Shown here piece after piece: positions 25,565-32,469 of a DNA stretch of 32,469 nucleotides. This stretch comes from PALSA-607 sp036509315 (GTDB taxonomy: Bacteria > Actinomycetota > Actinomycetes > Acidothermales > Acidothermaceae). The position numbers and the translations under genes were made by a program. The first letter of the stretch is position 1. Each line of letters opens with the position of its first letter. The notes under the pieces are model-generated. The model saw only the letters and a list, made by a program, of their open reading frames with translations, was not told where the DNA came from and ran no database searches. The stretch lies in contig DATCFU010000259.1 in the NCBI GenBank assembly GCA_036509315.1, positions 1 to 32,469 of the forward strand. The letters run 5' to 3'.

Positions 25565-26550
25565 CGAAGGTCGGGCTCGACAGCTCCGGCGGGCCGGTTC
25601 GCTGGCAGCGCGAGCAGCGGCACGTTGTAGGCCACCATTGCGGCCTCTCGAACCGCGTGAGACAGCGCGCTCAGCGCTTGAGTTCGAGCTTGACTGCCGG
25701 ACGCCGAGATGGCGCCGGCATCGGCACGAGCTGCGCGCACGATCCGCCACAGCATGAGCGAACGCTCTGCGAGGGCGCGCGCGGGCGGTGGCCAGCTGGG
25801 TGGAAATCGTTGCCCCGCAGCACGCAATGCGGCTTCGGCTTCCTTGCGACCGGCAGCGACCTCGGGTCGCCACTGTGCAAGGTCGAGGGCCGCGAGCTCG
25901 TTGGTGGCTGCTCGCAGCGCTCGGCCGAGCGCGCGGTCGGCCTGCTCGACTACGTGCAGTGGATTGGGTGCCGGCAGGTTGCCAATCGGTGTGAAGGCAG
26001 CGGCTGCGCTTGGCGGTTCACCGAGCACCGCGATCTCCAGTGGATCGACGACTTCATGCGCCTCGATTAATACGTGCCAGCGCCAACCCCGGTAGGACGA
26101 CCCCCGTTTGTCGGGCGTGGGGATGAGGCCGATCCTCGCGTGGTCAGTGACAAGCAGGACGCCGCATTCGGCTTCGAGCGCGGCCACTGAGAATGGGCCC
26201 GCCCCGGTCAACCCAAGCGGGTCTCCTGCCACCGGGAGCACCAGCGACACCTCGCGCACCCCTACCTGCAACAGCCGCCCGACGACGTCGGCGAGCGCGA
26301 ACTCGACCGCCACGGCGCCCACGTCAGGGACTCGCGTGACCAGTTCCATGCCGTCGCCGCCATCGATGTCGACCCGCCAGTCAGGCCAGCCAGTGACGAC
26401 GTGGCCGTCGCTGCCAGCCTCGATCGCGGTGAGCGCGGCGTCGGCATCGACCCGGTTGCCCAGCGTTGCCGCGAACCAGGCGGCGAACCGACCACACAGT
26501 TCAGGGTCGGCGAGAGGCTCACGCGGCAGGTCCTCTTGGGGCGTCGGCAC
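25561..26550 (-). CDS. Conserved-looking protein of unknown function, coupled to serB
   Basis: 329 residues, no signal peptide or membrane helix, Ala-rich and acidic at the N-terminus (MPTPQEDLPREPLADPELC). Segments that look structured are VTGWPDWRVDIDGGDGMELVTRV (beta-rich, residues 52-74), LADVVGRLLQVGVREVSLVLPV (86-107) and a helical C-terminal third with RALAERSLMLWRIVRAARADAG. I do not recognise a domain. It is translationally coupled to serB by an ATGA overlap and has its own leaderless-type promoter. A role linked to serine metabolism or to the divergent ABC ATPase is guesswork from position. Confidence 0.8.
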   Translation of the reverse strand: MPTPQEDLPREPLADPELCGRFAAWFAATLGNRVDADAALTAIEAGSDGHVVTGWPDWRVDIDGGDGMELVTRVPDVGAVAVEFALADVVGRLLQVGVREVSLVLPVAGDPLGLTGAGPFSVAALEAECGVLLVTDHARIGLIPTPDKRGSSYRGWRWHVLIEAHEVVDPLEIAVLGEPPSAAAAFTPIGNLPAPNPLHVVEQADRALGRALRAATNELAALDLAQWRPEVAAGRKEAEAALRAAGQRFPPSWPPPARALAERSLMLWRIVRAARADAGAISASGSQARTQALSALSHAVREAAMVAYNVPLLALPANRPAGAVEPDLR

Positions 26551-26556
26551 CCACCT

Positions 26557-26562
26557 AGCCTA
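26557..26562 (-). promoter_or_regulatory. -10 element of the unknown gene-serB transcript
   Basis: Minus-strand TAGGCT (26562-26557) ends 6 nt before GTG 26550, the leaderless spacing. The interval AGGTGG is purine rich but directly abuts the start, too close for a Shine-Dalgarno. Confidence 0.45.
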
Positions 26563-26608
26563 AGCAACGGCGGCCGCGGGTCGACGTCCCGGTGACCTTC
26601 ACTGCCGG

Positions 26609-26614
26609 TAAGTT
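26609..26614 (+). promoter_or_regulatory. -10 element of the ABC ATPase gene
   Basis: TAAGTT fits TANNNT and ends 6 nt before GTG 26621, supporting that start and a leaderless transcript. Confidence 0.45.
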
Positions 26615-26620
26615 TCGTGT

Positions 26621-27412
26621 GTGCAAGCAACCGGCGACGTCATCGGGATGCAGGGCGTCGGTGTGGTGCGGGACGGTGCGACGTTGCTCGACTACGTCGA
26701 CTGGGCAGTCGATCAGGATCAGCGGTGGGTCGTGCTCGGACCGAACGGCGCCGGCAAGACGACGTTGCTGCGGATCGCCTCCACGAGGCTGTTCCCGACG
26801 CGCGGGACGGTCGACGTCCTCGGCGAGCGGCTGGGCAGGGTCGACGTGTTCGAGCTCCGGCCACGCATCGGACTCTCGAGTGCGGCCTTGGGCGAGCGCG
26901 TCCCCGCCCGGGAGAAGGTCAGAGACGTCGTACTCACGGCCTCGTATGGCATGGTCGGGCGCTGGCGCGAGCGCTACGACATCCACGATGAGGTGCGCGC
27001 CGAGCACGTCCTGAAGCAGGTCGGGTGTGCGCATCTTGCCGATCGCACCTACGGCACGTTGTCTGAGGGTGAACGCAAGCGCGCACAGATCGCGAGGGCT
27101 TTGATGACCGACCCGGAGATGCTGCTGCTCGACGAGCCGGCCGCGGGTCTTGATCTGGGCGGCCGCGAGGACCTCGTCGCACGGCTGGCCGCCATTGCTG
27201 CAGATCCTGGCGCGCCGACCACGGTGCTCGTGACACACCACGTCGAGGAGATCCCGGTCGGCTTCACGCATGCCTTGCTGTTGCGCAGCGGTCAGGTGGT
27301 CGCGGCTGGGCCGTTGCACGAGTCGATGACGGAGCAATCGCTGTCCGACACCTTCGGTATCGGGCTGCGTCTTGACTATCGCGACGGCCGCTTCGCCGCC
27401 CGCGCGCAATGA
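26621..27412 (+). CDS. Stand-alone ABC ATPase
   Basis: 263-residue ABC nucleotide-binding subunit: Walker A GPNGAGKTTL (residues 41-50), signature LSEGERKRAQIAR, Walker B LLLLDEPAAGLD and switch VTHHVEEIP. The signature has E in place of the common second G (LSEGE), frequent in some subfamilies. No permease gene is adjacent. Rv3041c, beside serB2 in M. tuberculosis, is a similar lone ATPase, so the serB-ATPase neighbourhood appears conserved. It may pair with a distant permease or act as a soluble ATPase. The start is GTG 26621, supported by the -10 element. Confidence 0.9.
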   Translation: MQATGDVIGMQGVGVVRDGATLLDYVDWAVDQDQRWVVLGPNGAGKTTLLRIASTRLFPTRGTVDVLGERLGRVDVFELRPRIGLSSAALGERVPAREKVRDVVLTASYGMVGRWRERYDIHDEVRAEHVLKQVGCAHLADRTYGTLSEGERKRAQIARALMTDPEMLLLDEPAAGLDLGGREDLVARLAAIAADPGAPTTVLVTHHVEEIPVGFTHALLLRSGQVVAAGPLHESMTEQSLSDTFGIGLRLDYRDGRFAARAQ

Positions 27413-27446
27413 GACTTTGCCGCCCGCGCGGTGTGAAATACCGGCC

Positions 27447-27452
27447 TATGAT
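27447..27452 (+). promoter_or_regulatory. Strong -10 element of the nfeD-SPFH operon
   Basis: TATGAT differs from the TATAAT consensus at one position and ends 6 nt before ATG 27459, with no Shine-Dalgarno sequence: a likely leaderless start. No clear -35 hexamer is present. Confidence 0.55.
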
Positions 27453-27458
27453 CGAGTT

Positions 27459-27890
27459 ATGTCCGCTTGGCTCGTTTGGACGATCGTTGCGGCGGCCTGC
27501 GCCGCCGCAGAGGCCCTGACCCTGACGCTGGTCCTCGGCTTCGTCTCGCTTGCCGCGGTGGTCGCGCTCGTCGTTGCGGTGGTCGGTGGGCCGGTCCCGC
27601 TGCAACTCGGCGCCTTTATCGCTGGATCGATCGGGCTCGTCGGCGTGGCCAGGCCCATCGCGAAGTCGCACTTGCGCACACCCGCCGAACTCAAGAGCGG
27701 CATCGACGCGCTCGTAGGCAAGAGTGCGCTGGTCCTCGAACGGGTAGACGCTCATCACGGTCAGGTCAAGATCGGTGGCGAGATCTGGACCGCCCGCGCC
27801 TATATGGAAGACCAGGTCCTCGAACCTGGGACGTCGGTCGACGTCGTGAAGATCCAGGGCGCTACCGCCTTGGTCTACGGAACGGAGTAG
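27459..27890 (+). CDS. NfeD-like membrane protein
   Basis: 143 residues. Two or three transmembrane helices cover residues 3-68 (AWLVWTIVAAACAAAEALTL, then FVSLAAVVALVVAVVGG and QLGAFIAGSIGLVGVARPI). A C-terminal OB-fold domain follows (ALVGKSALVLERVDAHHGQVKIGGEIWTAR, within 90-125), typical of short NfeD (NfeD1b type). NfeD proteins partner with SPFH/flotillin proteins in membrane organisation; here the SPFH gene starts 3 bp downstream. Order and family match Rv1487-Rv1488. The start is ATG 27459, with a -10 element 6 nt upstream; upstream in-frame codons lie within the ABC ATPase gene. Confidence 0.93.
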   Translation: MSAWLVWTIVAAACAAAEALTLTLVLGFVSLAAVVALVVAVVGGPVPLQLGAFIAGSIGLVGVARPIAKSHLRTPAELKSGIDALVGKSALVLERVDAHHGQVKIGGEIWTARAYMEDQVLEPGTSVDVVKIQGATALVYGTE

Positions 27891-27893
27891 TTC

Positions 27894-28892
27894 ATGGGCC
27901 CCGAGGCCATCGCACTCATCGTCGTTGCGATCTTTGTCTTGCTCGTCGTCGGGCGCACGATCCGCATCGTGCCGCAGGCGCGCGCGGGCATCGTCGAACG
28001 GTTCGGCCGATACAACAAGACGTTGACGCCGGGCCTGAACATCGTGGTGCCGTTCGTCGACCGGTTGCGTCCGTTGCTCGACTTGCGCGAACAGGTCATC
28101 TCGTTCCCACCGCAGCCGGTTATCACCGAAGACAACCTGGTGGTCGGCATCGACACCGTTCTGTACTTCCAGGTCACCGACGCACGTGCTGCGACGTATG
28201 AGATCGCGAACTACATCCAGGCCATCGAGCAGCTGACCGTGACGACACTTCGTAATGTCGCCGGCGGCATGGACCTCGAAAAGACGTTGACCTCACGTGA
28301 GGAAATCAACTCGCAGCTGCGCGTCGTGCTCGACGAAGCAACCGGTAAATGGGGCATCAAGGTCAACCGCGTCGAGCTCAAGTCGATTGACCCACCGGCG
28401 TCGATCAAGGACTCGATGGAAAAGCAGATGCGCGCCGATCGTGACAAGCGGGCCGCGATCCTGACCGCGGAGGGCTTCAAGCAATCGCAGATTCTCACCG
28501 CTGAAGGAGAAAAGCAGTCGGCCATCCTCAGGGCCGAGGGTCAGGCACAGGCGGCCGTGACACAGGCGACTGCTGACGCCAAGGCGCAAGCACTGCGGGC
28601 AGAGGGTCAAGCCAAGGCCATCGGCACCGTCTTCCAAGCGATACACGAGGGCAAGCCGGACGCCGAGTTGCTGGCCTATCAGTACCTCCAGATGCTCCCG
28701 CAGATCGCTCAGGGCACCGCGAACAAACTGTGGATCGTCCCGAGCGAGATGGGGAAGGCGCTCGAGGGTCTCGGCAGCATCGTCGGTGGCTTGACCGGCG
28801 GCGGGTCGAACGGCGCTGCCCCTGACCCGGGCGCGACGAAGCCCGTGCCACCCAAGCCCGCTGCGATTGAGCCGCCGGCACCTACTAGCTGA
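27894..28892 (+). CDS. SPFH/Band 7 (stomatin/flotillin-like) membrane protein
   Basis: 332-residue membrane-anchored scaffold protein. One N-terminal helix (AIALIVVAIFVLLVVG) precedes the SPFH domain (IRIVPQARAGIVERFGRYNKTLTPG, residues 23-47, through about 190). A long Ala/Glu/Gln-rich coiled-coil follows with repeated units around AEGFKQSQILTAEGEKQSA and AEGQAQAAVTQATADAKAQA. The tail is Gly/Pro rich. Family members form ring-shaped oligomers that modulate membrane proteases or domains. In operon with nfeD (3-bp gap). The last 8 bp overlap the convergent transglycosylase gene. Confidence 0.94.
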   Translation: MGPEAIALIVVAIFVLLVVGRTIRIVPQARAGIVERFGRYNKTLTPGLNIVVPFVDRLRPLLDLREQVISFPPQPVITEDNLVVGIDTVLYFQVTDARAATYEIANYIQAIEQLTVTTLRNVAGGMDLEKTLTSREEINSQLRVVLDEATGKWGIKVNRVELKSIDPPASIKDSMEKQMRADRDKRAAILTAEGFKQSQILTAEGEKQSAILRAEGQAQAAVTQATADAKAQALRAEGQAKAIGTVFQAIHEGKPDAELLAYQYLQMLPQIAQGTANKLWIVPSEMGKALEGLGSIVGGLTGGGSNGAAPDPGATKPVPPKPAAIEPPAPTS

Positions 28893-29970
28893 TTTTTGCG
28901 GCGAGCGATTCGACGAGCTGGACGTACCAGTCCGCGTGGTTGTAGTTCCAGATCGCGGTCGAGAGGGACGCCGCTTGCCCGGCGCCGTTCGCGCAGAGAT
29001 AGGCGGCTGCCGTGTATACGGCGTCGGCGGGATCCATGATCTCGGCCTTGCCGTCGTGGTCGCCGTCGCGGGCGTATTCGGCGAACGTTGCCGGCAGGAA
29101 CTGCATCGGCCCGAGCGCGCCTGCCGATGACACCATGCCGCCGGTTCCGTCATGGGTCTCGACCTGGCCGATAGCGGCCAGCACGGTCCACGAAAGGCCG
29201 GGGCAGGTCGCCGCCGCTCCCTGGAACAACGCCCGGTAATTCGCCGGCGCGGCATCGGCCTGTGCGCTCGCCGCGGCCTGTGCGGCAGCTGCGGCCGCAG
29301 CTGCTTGCGAAGCGGCCAGCGCCGCAGCCGCGTCCTTCAGTGCCTGCAGATTCCTGGCCCGCGACGACGCCTCGTTGAGAAGGGCCTGTTGCTGGCCAAG
29401 GAGACTCTGCAGATCGGCAAGTCGCGTGTTCACGGCGTCCGTGTTCGAAAGGCCGTTGTCGATCTGGTTCTGGGTTGCGTCGAGCGTCGTCTTCGCCGAC
29501 GCGGCGACGGCGAGCGCATTGGCGGCGCTGTCGGCGTCGGAGGTCACGATGCCGTTGAGGTAGGGCACCTGACGCAAGCTGGCCGGGTCGCCGGACCGCA
29601 AGGCGCTGGCATAGAGGGCAAGCGACCCACCGGCCTTGTAGAGCGCGACGATGTGCGAGTCCCGTTGTGCGACCAGGGTGTCGGCCTCCTCGAGCAGCGA
29701 CGAATAGACCCGGCCCGCGGCAACGTTCATCGACACGGCCTGGCCAAGAGCGGTCAGCGATGTGTCGTAGGCGGCCAGCGCGGCGACGACCTGAGGCTGC
29801 AGCTTGCTGATCTGGGCGGCCAGCTGCTGTGCCTGGGCGTTGGCTTGGTCCAGGCTGTCGGCCTGCGCCGACGCGCTTGCCCCGAGGATGATCGCCATCG
29901 AGCTCCCCGCAACCACCAGCAGCTGAAGTCGCCCGCGCCAAGGTCCGTGGCGTAGTCGGGGGGAGTTCAC
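28885..29970 (-). CDS. Secreted lytic transglycosylase with N-terminal coiled coil
   Basis: About 361 residues, exported. A basic N-terminus and hydrophobic segment (LQLLVVAGSSMAIILGASASAQA) form a signal peptide cleaved near ASA-QA. Residues 40-240 are coiled-coil (DQANAQAQQLAAQISKLQ and a poly-Ala/Gln stretch), like peptidoglycan-hydrolase regulators. The C-terminal SLT (MltB-like) domain has the catalytic Glu in IGQVETHDG, ALGPMQFLPATFAEYA, and a calcium-like loop DGDHDGKAEIMDPADA. It would cleave glycan strands in cell-wall remodelling. GTG 29970 is used as start; TTG 29973 adds one residue. It converges with the SPFH gene, overlapping by 8 bp. Confidence 0.92.
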   Translation of the reverse strand: MNSPRLRHGPWRGRLQLLVVAGSSMAIILGASASAQADSLDQANAQAQQLAAQISKLQPQVVAALAAYDTSLTALGQAVSMNVAAGRVYSSLLEEADTLVAQRDSHIVALYKAGGSLALYASALRSGDPASLRQVPYLNGIVTSDADSAANALAVAASAKTTLDATQNQIDNGLSNTDAVNTRLADLQSLLGQQQALLNEASSRARNLQALKDAAAALAASQAAAAAAAAQAAASAQADAAPANYRALFQGAAATCPGLSWTVLAAIGQVETHDGTGGMVSSAGALGPMQFLPATFAEYARDGDHDGKAEIMDPADAVYTAAAYLCANGAGQAASLSTAIWNYNHADWYVQLVESLAAKIS

Positions 29971-30051
29971 CAAGGTTTAGTCGACCGCTAGCGACCGTCT
30001 CTTGACCTTTTGAGGCTTTCGTGACGGAGGTCTCCCTGCCAGCCGGCCCGC

Positions 30052-30057
30052 TACCAT
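30052..30057 (+). promoter_or_regulatory. -10 element of the TSUP permease gene
   Basis: TACCAT ends 7 nt before GTG 30065, the leaderless spacing; it is the same hexamer as the ctaA -10. Confidence 0.5.
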
Positions 30058-30064
30058 CGCAGGC

Positions 30065-30838
30065 GTGCCGGCGCTGAACCCGTGGGAGATCGCCGGTGTC
30101 TTCGGCGCCGGCGTCGTTGCCGGCACCGTCAACACCGTCGTTGGTTCGGGTTCGTTGCTCACATTTCCGACCTTGGTCGCGTTCGGGTACTCACCGTTGG
30201 TCGCGAACGTCTCGAACACGCTTGGGCTGGTCCCAGGAGGGGTCAGCGGCGCGGTCGGCTATCGCCGCGAACTGGTCGGCCAACGGAGCCGGATTCGTCG
30301 GCTTGGAGCGATCTCGATCGCCGGCGGATTACTCGGGGCGGGACTGCTGCTCGCCCTCCCGAGTACCTCGTTCGAGCGCGTCGTGCCCTATCTGGTGCTG
30401 GTTGCCTGCGCGCTGGTGATCATCCAGCCACGATTGTCCGCGCGGGTCATTCGTCAGGCCGCGGCGCGTCCGCCGCGCTCGCGGCCGCACCGCGGGCTCG
30501 ACGTTGGTGCGTTCCTGACCGGGATTTACGGCGGCTACTTCGGAGCAGCGCAGGGTGTGATCCTGATGGCGCTGCTCGGCATCTTCCTTGACGACCACGT
30601 GCAACGGCTGAACGCCCTGAAGAACGTGGTGATCGCCATGGTCAACGCGTCGGCGGCACTACTGTTCATCTTCTTTGCGCCGGTGGCCTACCTGCCGGCC
30701 GCCTTGCTTGCCGTCGGGTCGGCGATCGGAGGGCAGATCGGAGCTACGGTCGGACGCCGACTGGCACCCAACCTGCTACGGCTGCTGATCGTGGTGGTCG
30801 GGACGGGGGTCGCGATCAAGCTGTTCGTGTCGCCCTGA
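30065..30838 (+). CDS. TSUP (TauE/SafE) family permease
   Basis: 257-residue inner-membrane protein with about eight helices in two homologous halves. The first half has GAGVVAGTVNTVVGSGSLLTFP and the second TGIYGGYFGAAQGVILMALLG, the paired glycine-rich motifs of the TauE/SafE (DUF81) family, whose members move sulfite, sulfoacetate or other organosulfur anions. Substrate cannot be told. The start is GTG 30065 with a -10 element 7 nt upstream. It is convergent with a small membrane protein gene; a perfect-stem hairpin spans both stop codons. Confidence 0.93.
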   Translation: MPALNPWEIAGVFGAGVVAGTVNTVVGSGSLLTFPTLVAFGYSPLVANVSNTLGLVPGGVSGAVGYRRELVGQRSRIRRLGAISIAGGLLGAGLLLALPSTSFERVVPYLVLVACALVIIQPRLSARVIRQAAARPPRSRPHRGLDVGAFLTGIYGGYFGAAQGVILMALLGIFLDDHVQRLNALKNVVIAMVNASAALLFIFFAPVAYLPAALLAVGSAIGGQIGATVGRRLAPNLLRLLIVVVGTGVAIKLFVSP

Positions 30839-30859
30839 GGGCTGCCCGCTAGCTCAGGG
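30833..30859. terminator. Bidirectional terminator hairpin over two convergent stops
   Basis: CCCTGAG (30833-30839) and CTCAGGG (30853-30859) form a perfect 7-bp stem around a 13-base loop. The left arm contains the TSUP stop TGA and the right arm contains the complement of the small membrane protein's TGA, so one hairpin can end both transcripts. Confidence 0.55.
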
Positions 30860-31066
30860 GCGCCGGCGCGTGACCATGACCTTGATCGCGAATCCGAGCA
30901 CGATCAGCACGGCCGCGATGATGATCAGCGCGTGGATCAGCGCGTGAAAGATCAGTGCCACCACTAGTCCGGCGACGAACCCGGTGCCGAACAACGCAGC
31001 GCTTGCCCGCACGATGCGCATCACCGACCCCCGACTGCGGCTGCCGATGACTTGCAGGTCGTCCAT
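30854..31066 (-). CDS. Small two-helix membrane protein
   Basis: 70 residues: a polar N-terminus (MDDLQVIGSRSRGSVMRIVRAS), then two closely spaced hydrophobic helices (AALFGTGFVAGLVVALIFHA and LIIIAAVLIVLGFAIKVMV) and a basic end RRRP, so both termini are probably cytoplasmic. Histidines lie in the turn (FHALIHAL). A GGGGAG sequence precedes the ATG, somewhat far upstream. I do not recognise the family. It is transcribed away from the RNA methyltransferase gene. Confidence 0.72.
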   Translation of the reverse strand: MDDLQVIGSRSRGSVMRIVRASAALFGTGFVAGLVVALIFHALIHALIIIAAVLIVLGFAIKVMVTRRRP

Positions 31067-31147
31067 GGAACCCAGCTCCCCTTAACTCACTGCGGATCAA
31101 CGTGTGTGATCAACGACTCCACGGTACGCCAGCTTTCGGCGTCCGGG

Positions 31148-32008
31148 ATGATGCGTGTCGTGGCCCGCACAGTGTTCCTGGACGGCGTGTTCATCGACGG
31201 CGTAACCAACCCTGAGCTCGCCGATTACCGCGCGCTGACCGACGTCGAGCTGCGCCGTCGCTCCGAGCCCGCGGACGGCATCTTCATCGCCGAAGGGGAG
31301 CTGGTGATCCGGCGCGCCTTGCGGGCCGGATATCCGGTGCGGTCGGCGCTGATGACCCAGCGGTGGCTCGCGCCAGTCGCGGATCTCGTCGCGGACGTCG
31401 ATGTGCCGCTGTACGTCGGATCCGAGGAACTGCTCGAGTCGGTCACCGGCTTCCACGTTCATCGCGGAGCCCTCGCAGCGATGGGACGGTTGCCGCTGAA
31501 GAGCGTCGCCGACCTGTTGCCGCGCAGTTCGCGGCTCGTGGTGTTGGAAGCAGTGAACAGCCACACCAACCTCGGTGCGATCTTTCGAAGTGCAGCGGGT
31601 CTCGGCATGGACGCCGTGCTGCTGAGCCCGACCTGCGCCGATCCGCTTTATCGGCGCTCGGTGCGTGTCTCGATGGGCGAGGTCTTCTCGACTCCCTACG
31701 CCCGCATCGAGTCGTGGCCCAGCGGCCTGACCGAGCTTCGCGAGGCGGGCTTCCGGGTGCTTGCGCTCACGCCTGATTCGCGGGCCGAATCGATCGACGA
31801 GATCGAGGTGCGGGACGACGAGTTGCTGGCGTTGCTCCTCGGCGCGGAGGGTCCCGGCCTGTCGAAGAACGCCCTGGAGGCTGCGACGAGCCAGGTGCGC
31901 ATCCCGATGGGCAATGGGGTCGACTCGTTGAACGTCGCCGCCGCTACTGCCGTGGCCTGCTACGCGATAACTCACAGGACATCGCGCCACACATCGCGCC
32001 AGACATGA
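31148..32008 (+). CDS. TrmH/SpoU-family RNA 2'-O-methyltransferase
   Basis: SPOUT-class methyltransferase that methylates a ribose in tRNA or rRNA using S-adenosylmethionine. About 286 residues from ATG 31148. The substrate-binding N-terminal domain includes DGIFIAEGELVIRRALRAGY and HVHRGALAAMGR. Motif 1 is NSHTNLGAIFRSA, motif 2 LLLGAEGPGLS and motif 3 RIPMGNGVDSLNVAAATAV, together forming the knotted cofactor site. Starts at GTG 31160 or GTG 31172 are also possible, as no ribosome-binding site is convincing. The last residues (HRTSRHTSRQT) come from a 12-bp tandem repeat. The exact target base is unknown. Confidence 0.92.
   Translation: MMRVVARTVFLDGVFIDGVTNPELADYRALTDVELRRRSEPADGIFIAEGELVIRRALRAGYPVRSALMTQRWLAPVADLVADVDVPLYVGSEELLESVTGFHVHRGALAAMGRLPLKSVADLLPRSSRLVVLEAVNSHTNLGAIFRSAAGLGMDAVLLSPTCADPLYRRSVRVSMGEVFSTPYARIESWPSGLTELREAGFRVLALTPDSRAESIDEIEVRDDELLALLLGAEGPGLSKNALEAATSQVRIPMGNGVDSLNVAAATAVACYAITHRTSRHTSRQT
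31979..32002 (+). repeat. 12-bp tandem repeat at the 3' end of the methyltransferase gene
   Basis: ACATCGCGCCAC (31979-31990) is followed by ACATCGCGCCAG (31991-32002). It lies inside the coding frame and adds a basic Thr-Ser-Arg-His tail. Confidence 0.8.
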
Positions 32009-32013
32009 GGCAA

Positions 32014-32086
32014 GCCGCCGGGTCGGTGGGGGGTTCGATCCGGCGGCTCGCGGTCTCAGTGGCCCGGCGGTCGTTATTGGCCGGGC
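32014..32086 (+). terminator. Two successive GC hairpins after the methyltransferase gene
   Basis: GCCGCCGG (32014-32021) pairs perfectly with CCGGCGGC (32040-32047), and GCCCGGC (32062-32068) with GCCGGGC (32080-32086). They start 6 bp after the TGA at 32008. There are no T tracts, but tandem strong stems are a reasonable actinobacterial terminator. Confidence 0.55.
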
Positions 32087-32348
32087 GGGTGGTCTACCAC
32101 CAGTGCTGGTCGCGCATTGCGTTCCTCCAAGTCCTGTCGAGACAGTTGTGTCCGGGACAAGGGGGTCGCGAGGCATCGGCGATGGCTGACTCCTCGGCAC
32201 CCTTTGCTGGAAACTTGAACGCGTATATCAAAACACCCGAACCGGTCAAATCGCACTACTGGTGCGCATTGATCACACTGCGCGTAGAGTTCGTGACTAC
32301 AGCGGGTGATCATCCGACAGACCTTCCGCTCGCTCTGCACACCGGGGG
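32087..32348. promoter_or_regulatory. Leader region of the last gene with two operator-like palindromes
   Basis: No credible gene is seen here; an open frame crosses it but has no family features. TGTC-GA-GACA (32135-32144) and TGTCC-G-GGACA (32149-32159) are neighbouring inverted repeats sharing TGTC/GACA ends, a possible binding site pair. A third small inverted repeat, ACCAG-TG-CTGGT, is at 32099-32110. I cannot place a confident promoter. Confidence 0.4.
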
Positions 32349-32469
32349 GTGACCGTCATCGCAGTCAACCGGAACGGTGCCGCGCCCTCAGGCGGGTGGC
32401 TTCGTCCGCTCTGGGCGCTGCCGCGCCGAGCACGTCCATTCGTGATTGCCGTGAACGCGCTTTATCTCG
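32349..32469 (+). CDS. Start of an unidentified gene, cut by the window edge
   Basis: The frame from GTG 32349, with a G-run just upstream, stays open to the window end (40 codons). It begins MTVIAVNRNGAAPSGG and continues WLRPLWALPRRARPFVIAVN, then ALYL. A basic segment leading into a hydrophobic stretch suggests the first transmembrane helix of a membrane protein; N-termini like this occur on membrane-bound signalling proteins, but there is too little sequence to assign a family. Confidence 0.55.
   Translation, partial: MTVIAVNRNGAAPSGGWLRPLWALPRRARPFVIAVNALYL

Noticed and set aside
25565..25873. N-terminal extension of serB upstream of ATG 25564
   Set aside because: It overlaps the end of the preceding gene in another frame and reads as Arg/Ser-rich noise; the ACT domain starts right at ATG 25564.
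32022..32048. GGTTCGATCC resembling a tRNA T-loop
   Set aside because: The flanking five bases do not pair as a T-stem and no anticodon or acceptor arm can be folded; the surrounding symmetry is better explained by a terminator hairpin.
32005..32352. 115-codon plus-strand frame after the methyltransferase gene
   Set aside because: It starts by overlapping the methyltransferase stop and ends overlapping the next start, but passes through two strong hairpins and has no family-like segments; treated as intergenic, though a small unknown gene cannot be excluded.

Overview
The window is a chromosomal segment of a high-GC actinobacterium. The evidence is the base composition, frequent GTG starts, actinobacteria-typical families (SufR-led SUF operon, AcnR-type TetR regulator, DUF3099, mycobacterial-type dodecin, InhA-type enoyl reductase) and many gene starts that look leaderless. 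I cannot name a genus. There is no transposase, integrase, phage gene, CRISPR array, rRNA or tRNA that I can support. Nearly all genes are core or housekeeping genes, tightly packed, often with 4-bp ATGA/GTGA overlaps.

Left part (1-9,100): the 3' part of a xylose-type sugar-binding lipoprotein is cut by the window edge and has a perfect 17-bp operator-like palindrome upstream. Next is ctaA (heme A synthase, minus strand). Divergent from ctaA is a complete SUF iron-sulfur cluster operon, sufR-sufB-sufD-Rieske ferredoxin-sufC-sufS-sufU-sufT, in which almost every junction is translationally coupled. A SufR-like operator overlaps the predicted leaderless start of sufR, so the operon is probably autoregulated by cluster status.

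Middle (9,100-20,150): an ABC-F ATPase, a 72-residue helix-turn-helix protein, a short degenerate crotonase, an ABC exporter, an acnR-like regulator without a neighbouring aconitase, a small lipoprotein, nadA with a DUF3099 membrane protein, dodecin, the tldD/tldE peptidase pair and a STAS protein lacking its phosphorylatable serine.

Right part (20,150-32,469): a fabG-fabI (MabA-InhA type) fatty-acid elongation pair, a CDF metal exporter, and a PPK2 polyphosphate kinase. Upstream of PPK2 are a three-repeat PHO-box-like array and, divergently, a 39-codon remnant of a PiT phosphate transporter. Then come serB coupled to an unknown protein, a stand-alone ABC ATPase, an nfeD-SPFH pair, a secreted lytic transglycosylase, a TSUP permease, a small membrane protein, a TrmH-family RNA methyltransferase, and the first 40 codons of a gene that runs off the window.

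From memory, gene content resembles the M. tuberculosis Rv1456c-Rv1498A interval (ctaA, sufR-T, ABC-F, Rv1473A, Rv1474c, fabG1-inhA, nfeD/SPFH, dodecin) with insertions and losses. I see no clearly new multi-gene system. The signals most worth following are regulatory or evolutionary: the leaderless start pattern, the SufR and AcnR operator candidates, and the PHO-box plus PiT remnant next to ppk2.
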